Assembly: GCA_010015805.1 (NCBI GenBank)
Contig: ML978137.1
Location: forward strand, 1 to 64,000
Direction: 5' to 3'
DNA: 64,000 bases
Source: Rhizodiscina lignyota
Taxonomy: Eukaryota > Ascomycota > Dothideomycetes > Aulographales > Rhizodiscinaceae
The position numbers and the translations under genes are program-made. This document shows, piece by piece, positions 57,247-64,000 of the stretch. Under the pieces are notes generated by a model that saw nothing but the letters and a program-made list of their open reading frames with translations, made no database searches and was not told the DNA's origin. Each line of letters begins with the position of its first letter. The first letter of the stretch is position 1.

Positions 57247-58343
57247 TCAGGCTTTCATGGTCTTCAGCGTCTCAGCGAGACCAGGACCTCTCGGCTTCCA
57301 ACCCAACTTCTTCGCGTTCTTGGGTTCAATCAGCGTGTTTCCTCCTAAGTACCTATTTGTGTCATGTCAGCTACTGTCGCGAAGACTAGGAGTGGTGCTA
57401 CTCACCCCGCAGTAGTACCAGCTTCTTCAAATGTGACACTTCTCGCCTCCACTCTCTCTCCGTCTCCTTTCAGCTTACCCAGGCGGACTACGGCTTCGGC
57501 AAAAAGCTCTGCAATCTGCTTGTTCGGCCATCTCTTATCGGCCAGAAGATAAAACTCGTTGAGCACACTGCCCTTTCCATATTTTTGTTGCTCGGAGTCT
57601 TGTGTGGCCCTCGCATAGACTTTCATCATCGCATCCACAACGTCGTCAACATGTATCGAGACGAATTCGCTCGTGCCTGGCCCGATGTAAGGGCTGTATC
57701 CCTTGTCGACAATGTTGCCGACCATCCAACCGACCCACACGCCCAGGGTTTTGGCGAACGGCGCGCCTTCGGCACCGGCGAGGAGGCCGATGTGATTCTC
57801 GCTCGCACCGTAGATGCCGACAGGACAAAGGATGTACGCGTTAACCTTACCGTCCTCCGCGGCACGGATGATGACTTCATCGGCTGCTCCGTTGGGTGGC
57901 ATTGACGCGTCGATTTTCTTCACTTGCTCAGGATTTGTGTCAATGAAGGGTAGATCCAGCGCCTTATTGGTTTCTTTAAAGACGCCATCCTTGGCCCTGT
58001 CAATGAAATTTCCAGCGCCGGAGAGATGGATGTATATCGCATTTCTGCCATTCTTTTCCTTGTATGCTTCGACACCACGGAGGATTGCCTCATTGACGTC
58101 CAGGAACCTGGATGCAGCCGCGTCGATAACGATGCTGTGTTCCGATGCCAGCTTCTCGAGAACCGAGAGATCGTTCTCAAAATCTCCATGGACGACAGTG
58201 GTGTTCCCAAGAGATGCGATTCCATTGTCGAGTGCGTGCGTGCGGAGAAAAAGCGTCAGGGGAACAGAGGGATATGCTTGTCGAAAAACGGTAAGGAAAG
58301 CACCGCCAACTTGGCCAGATGCCCCTACGAGTAGGACAGACAT
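57247..58343 (-). CDS. NmrA-like / atypical SDR NAD(P)-binding protein
   Basis: Two exons (57406-58343 and 57247-57352, phase 2 join) give 347 residues. The Rossmann motif GASGQVGG sits at residues 7-14, followed by a strand carrying VVIDAAAS and YILCPVGIYG, as in fungal NAD-dependent epimerase/NmrA-like proteins. The small second exon supplies the conserved end YLGGNTLIEPKNAKKLGW. The classical YxxxK pair is not obvious, so it may sense nucleotide state instead of catalysing a reaction. Without exon 2 the frame stops at 57402, which a simple ORF call would give. Confidence 0.85.
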
Positions 58344-59949
58344 TTCGATGTTCTTAAGGTTATAGAAGGTGTGCTGTTGATGCTCTTGGGTGTTGATTGG
58401 TGAGGCCGGATGAGTTCGATGCGAGGAGTAGAATTAAATTTGAATTGATGAGGAACTTGCTGTGAGATGTTGGAGATGTTGTAGTCGAGATCGCAGACAA
58501 AGAGTTGCATTTTATAGAAAATGAATTCCCCATAGAAGACATCACAATACTACCTTTGATTCTCAAGCATCGTTGCTTGCATAATTGTATTGCACGTGAT
58601 TGCTGCAATCTGTAAATACCTAGTGCCATCTTTGGCGGTGACATTGAACGCACTTTGCACTACTGTAACGCCGTGTGCTTACACACGCGAAGAACCGTCT
58701 ACTTCATCTCCTTCAAACTAATCATAATGTACGTCAAGGCCTTCAACTGAAGGATGACAAAGCCAAGATGCGTCCTCCCGCCGAGGCTGTTGCCCGAATC
58801 CGGAAATTCGAGGCTGTGACAAAAACCATCTTGTTCCGTAATCGCGCCAAGAAGGAAATCGTGCTTTGCTGCCTGAGATCGAGATGAACGACATTAATAG
58901 GATCGTGGCCATGCTGTGAAACCTCAACAGCATTATACAAGTTACTGGCGACTCCTCCCTAGGGCACGATGCGACCTCGAGGTTCGCCTCTCGATCTAGA
59001 GATGGCGATCGCGTCGCAGCATTGATTATTCGCAAGTACGGGCTGGATATTTCGAGAATTCACAATTGATTGGGAAGAGCATTGAAGAGAAATCAACAGA
59101 TCCAGAGGTAAACAGGGAAGCTCAGAACGCGCAAAGTCAGAATACTCGTGTCAGTCAGGCGAATCTTCCTGTCTGACGGAGCCGGTGCCACTTTGGCTTT
59201 CATCAGTCTTTGAGGGTATTCTGGATCCCACTTCATTACTTTTTACTTTAAAGCCCTAAGGTCCCTCATCCGATGTCAAAAATGATGAGGAAACTAAGCC
59301 TCGCAGCTACAAGTAGCACCGAGTGAACGCGTTGTCGACGCGTCCGTCAAATTCGCCCGACCGTCCGTTCCTGTCCAGCTTCAAGGTTCGGGCCAACATC
59401 AGACACCGGCGTCGCAGCCACTTCGTAAACGAGCCTACGACCCAACCAGAAACTCATTCACGATCCGCTCGAGCATATACAGAGCATGTCCAGACTGGAA
59501 TCGAGCAGGACATGTGGGGCCAAGAAATTGCGGGGAACCTGGGGATGCGCTAGCGTGTCAGAGAGCTCCCCCAGAAAGCTCTCTCCACCAAACCCATGGA
59601 GGTGATATATGCAAGACCACTCGTTCGGCAGTTGACAACACCCAACCATGTAATCTTCCATGTGCATTTGACAAATACTCCACCCTGGAGAAGCCATTGT
59701 GAGTGAACTCAATGCCTCGTAATACCCTTCGGTGCGGTCAACGGACTGATTTGAGAACATCACCAGATCCAAGACTGAGCTTCCCTGCACCAGATCTTGT
59801 TGAGTGCAAAATGTATTTAAGGCCCGGAGCCTTCGGAATTGGGACTCTCAAGAGCTGCAGAACTTTTGGTATTCTTCCGGAACGTCAACTACCATAGTTT
59901 TCAGCCGTTTTCTCGTTTCCCTCACCCCATTCGTACCATTAATTCCACC
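58344..59949. other. Intergenic with a possible gene relic and TATA-like site
   Basis: About 1.6 kb. A coding-like relic at 58675-59070 is listed separately. TATTTAAG near 59813 lies about 135 bases before the acetate-transporter-family start and may be its TATA element. Nothing else was recognised. Confidence 0.45.
58675..59070 (+). pseudogene. Possible relic of an unknown small gene
   Basis: Around 58769-58870 one frame reads like protein (MRPPAEAVARIRKFEAV, FRNRAKKEIVL) and then ends. Directly after it another frame reads on (PEIEMNDINRIVAML), as does a third stretch (DGDRVAALIIRKYG). This is the pattern of a decayed host gene. No family was recognised, and chance cannot be excluded. Confidence 0.3.
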
Positions 59950-61003
59950 ATGGCGCGTTCCGAAGAAGACAAGATTTCCGACGGCATTGCGGAGGATAGA
60001 GGCCTGAGCAAGTCTGTCTCTGCGATAACAATGTCTCCAGAGCTGTTCGAGAAGGTAGCGGCCGCGCGTTTCGGAGATCCATACAGAGATTGTTAACTAT
60101 GCGGGTCAGCTCTATCTCACACCCAAGGTTCCTCATGCAGGAGATTACAATAAACGATTTGCGAATCCTACACCATTGGGCTTCTTAGGGTAAAGACCGC
60201 AAAAAGGTCGATTCTGCGTACAGTGTTAATTATTTTTAGGTTCGTCATCTCTACGTTCACCTTTGCAATGGTGATGATGGGATGGGGTGGCGCGTCGGGC
60301 CTTTCCCCTGTTGTGTAAGTTATCAGTTTACTCTCACAGTCAAACAATAGTGATCCTTGAAGCCCAGTTGCTAACAGGAAACCAAACCAGTGGCATATTC
60401 TTCTTCGTTGGCCCAGTGCTCCTTACCTTCGCCATGGTCTTCGAATGGATTATGGGCAACTTCTTCCCAATGATGGTCATGGGCCTCTTCGACGTCTTCT
60501 GGCTTTCTTTCGGTGTGCTACAGCTCCCGACTCTCGGACTCTCCTCGCCTTACGCAACGGCCGCGGATAAGACGGGCGCCGCAAGTCCGGAGTATAATGC
60601 CGTGATCGCACTGTATCTGATCGTCTGGGGCTTTGCGCTGTTCACATTCTTCATCTTCACGCTGAAGATCAATACCGTCTTTGCACTGATTTTCTTTTTC
60701 GTGAGTGTTGCGGCGTGGGTGCTATCGGGCGCGTATTGGAAGGTTTCAAAAGGGGAGTACGAAATTGCAGGACATTTGCAAAAGGTATGTCTACCATATG
60801 TATCGGACTTTCGAGACGGCGAAGTACTGATCTGTTTAAAGGCTGGTGGGGCGTTACTCTTCATCGTGGCAGCGCTAGGATGGTACATGTGCTTCATCAT
60901 AATGGCAGGCGAGATGCGGATAACCTTGAAGCTTCCAGTTGGGGATCTGAGCCACTTCTGGCCGAAGACAGATGTCGAATTGGCGATAGCGGAACGGGCG
61001 TAA
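59950..61003 (+). CDS. GPR1/FUN34/YaaH (AceTr) family acetate transporter or relative
   Basis: Five exons (59950-60054, 60110-60189, 60240-60314, 60391-60784, 60842-61003) give 271 residues. The N-terminal tail is cytosolic (TMSPELFEKLYLTP), then the family signature NPTPLGFLGF before helix 1, and six membrane spans. The family includes yeast Ady2/Ato1 and Aspergillus AcpA, which carry acetate or ammonium across the plasma membrane. Intron 4 (60785-60841, 57 bases, GTATGT donor) has no stop and a length divisible by three; the family pattern LQKAGGALLF shows it should be removed. Confidence 0.9.
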
Positions 61004-62060
61004 CGAACGACGCGTTCATGGAGCGACACGGGCGTAATGAGACTGAAGATACCAACGAGAAGTTCCTGGAGTCGTTGCTGGGTGAGTGCAAAGCAGGACT
61101 ATTCCGATACTTCTCGCATACCATCAGCTCGTTCTCAGATTCGACTCTATACCATGAGCGTCATGAAAGGCTAATAAGCTCTCGCGACCGACATATACAG
61201 TGGCCGTCGCAAGTAAGATTCTTGGCCATTTCCAATCGTTAGCTTAGCGGAATAATGGTTGGCAATCTCTGGTGAATGAGCTATCGGGATAATTAACGGA
61301 GTGTCGCGTTCCCTCATGAGAGACTACATAGACATAACAGCCTGAAATACGTTTAATCACTGTCACCGGGAACTTGATCCTTTCCCTTATGGACCTTGGT
61401 TTGGTCTCCTTAGTCCCGTTCCGTCCAGTGCATGCTCTGCTTGGCAGTAGGGCTCGAATGGCCTGATGGCGAGAGTCGGGAGGCGGGTCCCAAGAATTGT
61501 GCAACAAGCTTCCTTCCAGAACCTCACGGGCCTTTCGACAAGAATTAAAGGAGCAAAGGCGGGAAATGTGAAAAAGCATATTTCCGAGGACTGCAAAACG
61601 AAAACTGTCTCTGTTGGTGGCTTGAAGTTTGAGCGCACATTTGATATGTGAGACGACAAGAGCGCTCCTCTCGACCGGTGAACCCGATTTGAGCAGTCGT
61701 GATTTCTCCGATTACTGAGAACAGCTTAGTGCGAATGGCGCGCGATTCATATGATAGGTTGAGGCGCCGAAAGCAGGGCAATTTCGCGCAGATGGGAAAT
61801 TGGACTTGGTGGTTTGGCTGTAGCGCGCACGTGGTGGCTTTTGCTCTGACAGCTTGACGGCGCTTCATCGCGCCGGCAATGCACACCCAGTGCCCGATAT
61901 CAACCCCATCTGTGCCCCCTGACTCCAGCATCATCGCCGTGTGAATTCTGCTCTTTCACCTTCCAACCATGCCTTAGGAGCGTCTGCTACGTCTCCGTCC
62001 ACTCATTTGCACCATTGTATATTGCCCATTCTTTCGTTCGTCTATTCAGTCTTTTCCATC
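61004..62060. other. Intergenic, promoter of the GPI-type gene
   Basis: About 1.06 kb. The last 130 bases are C/T-rich (CTCTTTCACCTTCC, TCTCCGTCC), as in a fungal leader. No other gene seen. Confidence 0.5.
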
Positions 62061-63491
62061 ATGGTGGTGAAGGTTCCGCCGTTACTCTTCCTTCTATTGC
62101 TCCTCGGCGCTCATCCCGGTGGCGCGTCGCCTGCTGCAAGAGGTAAGCTAAGCTCGTGTCATATACGATGTCCGGTGGAAATTCGCGCGAAAGAGTGTCA
62201 ATTGATGTCATAACCAGGCCAATTGCAATATAATGCCCTCCACAACGCGATACGTCCGCGAATGGTCGCACCGCAGATAGCTCATGTCGAATCCTCAGTC
62301 GCAGAGCCCACATCGACGCCAGCACCTTCGACGACACCGAAGCAATCACCAAAGCAGTCAAAGACCACCACCAGTACAGATGCTGCTGGTAAACCATACA
62401 CAGCGAACGTCGCAAATATCGCGCATGTCGAATCGCAAGTGGCCTCCACGACTTCGCCCGCCAACAACTTCAAAGCACATACTGAAGTGAAAGCCTCGTC
62501 ACCTTCTTCCTCGCAAGAAATAACCGCAACCGCACACACTGAAGAATTAGTACCACACACAACCGGGCATGGCGGCGCACAACCCGCAGACGCCCACGTG
62601 GAGTCGCCTGTCCCTACACCACAGACTGCGCATGTCGAGCAGCCTGCACCTGCTACATCCTCAACACCGGGGGCGAAGCCGACGGCGCATGTAGAAATGC
62701 CAGTGCCATCGTTAACGCCAGACCATGGAGAAGGGAAGGGTGGAAGTGGAAGTGCGCATTCGTCATCGTGGTCTTCAATTGTCTCTGCTGCCGAAGCTCC
62801 ACCTCAGTCTCTTACGCCTGTCGTTCCTGCTGGTGAGGCATCATCACCGCACGCTCAAAGCGAAATCCAATCCTCTTTACCACCGCAAGCCATTACCGCA
62901 GCAGCTGGCATCCTTACGTACGGCGCACATACGATATCATACAGCGCCGGCCCTACTGCCATCGCCATTGGCTCGCTGACCGCTGCCGCAGGGCAAACGC
63001 TCACAATAAACTCGACACCGGTGGTTGTGTCTGCCTCAGGAGCGTCACTGTACCTCCACCCAGCTCCTACGGCGTCAGAGATGGCTTCAACCACCGAAGG
63101 TGGCCACATTACCAGCAGCGTTCCTTTCGAACACATCACAGCGACCTTGACAGCCGGATCAAGTACGTGGCACGAAGTCATCGAAGCAACGAAAAACAGT
63201 GCCGGAAATCTTGTCGCTGTCACCTCCGGGGCTGATCAAGAAGTATGGGCTGCGGCTGCGACGGCTGCAACTTCAGCCAAAGGAAGCCAACACACAGCCT
63301 TAACACTTGCGAGCGAGAGCAGCGAAGCATCGAGCACCCCAACTGAATCGTCGACGTCTGGCACCGCGAGTGGAGCGGGTAGCTCCAGCGCAGCTACAAC
63401 AGGCGCAGCCTCTCGAAATTCTGATAATTCATTACGCTTCGCCGTAGCTGCCGTACTTGGCGCTGTTGTTGGCACAGTACTAATGTTGTAA
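62061..63491 (+). CDS. Mucin-like secreted GPI-type protein with A-H-[VT]-E repeats
   Basis: Two exons (62061-62142 and 62218-63491, phase 1) give 451 residues. Exon 1 supplies the signal peptide (VVKVPPLLFLLLLLGAHPGGA). Residues about 45-230 are Ser/Thr/Pro-rich and carry seven diverged copies of A-H-[VT]-E (IAHVESSV, IAHVESQV, KAHTEV, TAHTEEL, DAHVESPV, TAHVEQPA, TAHVEMPV). A middle region (AGILTYGAHTISYSAGP, ASGASLYLHP) has the Gly/Ala/Thr beta pattern seen in fungal surface proteins. The C-terminus has a Ser/Thr/Ala/Gly-rich linker and a hydrophobic end (FAVAAVLGAVVGTVLML) without a basic tail, which fits a GPI-attachment signal. The role is unknown, probably cell wall. Confidence 0.75.
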
Positions 63492-64000
63492 TTGTACGTA
63501 CTACTTTGTTACGTGTAATGGGACTTGGGCGCATGAAATGGGCTTGAAAAGATAGGGTACGGCATTGTGATGGGACTTCTTAGCGGGCGTCATTATGAGA
63601 TGGCGAGCACCGCATGTATATACTTGAGATACCTTGGACATATTTACATGGCTGACATTGGGCATGGATACATATGGCTTGTATGTAGTAGTAATTGGAT
63701 GGAAACCTGATGGCTCATTTATGGCCTCCAGTCGGAGCATTATTCCGAATAGTTCTGTACTTCATCATTCTCGGACCCTTGAGAACTCGTTTTCCCTATT
63801 TCCAAAACACGGAGAATGAACAGGTTTGATTTCTTACTCTACCACAGCGGTAACTGTCGGTCGTCTCTGGCGGTGTTCGGCGGCCGAGGCCCAATCGTGG
63901 CCCCCGCAAGTTGTGAGACTACTCCACATGGATGGTGTGTAGTTTACAGTGAATGAAATATCATGTCCGGAATCCAATTTTGAGGAACCACTCCGAATTT
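63492..64000. other. 3' flank to window edge
   Basis: About 510 bases with AT-rich 3' flanking sequence at first. Frames at 63501-63740 (-) and 63634-63819 (+) overlap in antisense and show no motif. Confidence 0.5.

Noticed and set aside
61140-61940. Several frames after the transporter gene
   Set aside because: Short, overlapping in antisense and without start context or motif.

Overview
The window is nuclear DNA of a filamentous ascomycete (Pezizomycotina). Genes sit on both strands and most carry introns of 42-120 bases with GT donors and AG acceptors. The protein set is typical of that group: a fungal NLR-like receptor, a DUF3405 protein, a secreted tyrosinase, GFA enzymes, a GPR1/FUN34/YaaH transporter and mucin-like GPI proteins. 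The class cannot be fixed from sequence alone. No rRNA, tRNA, CRISPR array, intact transposon or virus-like element was recognised. Exon models were built by hand from frame continuity, splice consensus and family motifs, and all joins given keep the frame.

Layout. 0-6 kb: the edge of an unknown gene, a Ser/Thr kinase, and two core genes of protein and RNA synthesis (cytosolic PheRS alpha, RPC34) sharing a 319-base divergent promoter. 6-14.5 kb: a seven-exon alpha/beta-hydrolase, P-loop, ankyrin and coiled-coil protein of the fungal NLR/STAND type, divergent from a polynucleotide kinase 3'-phosphatase gene with a 10-base micro-exon. 15-26 kb: a small repeat protein with four [KR]I[DEN]P[LM] motifs, a 3.7-kb gene-free stretch ending in a pyrimidine-rich leader and a 12-codon uORF, a DUF3405 membrane protein, a SET/MYND-like protein and an F-box protein.

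27-47 kb is the accessory part: secreted esterase, GFA enzyme, SDR, metallo-beta-lactamase-fold hydrolase, TauD dioxygenase, sugar-porter MFS transporter, PhyH dioxygenase, secreted tyrosinase, small secreted protein, M28 peptidase and O-methyltransferase. The 30-39 kb core looks like a small catabolic or tailoring cluster without a PKS/NRPS backbone. The promoter between the MFS and PhyH genes has CGG triplets on a 10-base period, which would suit a Zn2Cys6 regulator. 49-64 kb: a coiled-coil gene interrupted by one in-frame TAG, a second SET protein with an unknown N-terminal domain, a membrane-anchored aspartic-protease-like protein without its first catalytic motif, an NmrA-like protein, an acetate-transporter-family protein and a GPI-type protein with A-H-[VT]-E repeats.

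A recurring theme is the stop-free, multiple-of-three intron: 48 bases in the NLR, 42 in the M28 peptidase and 57 in the acetate transporter. Gene callers would miss these, and if retained they add 14-19 residues.
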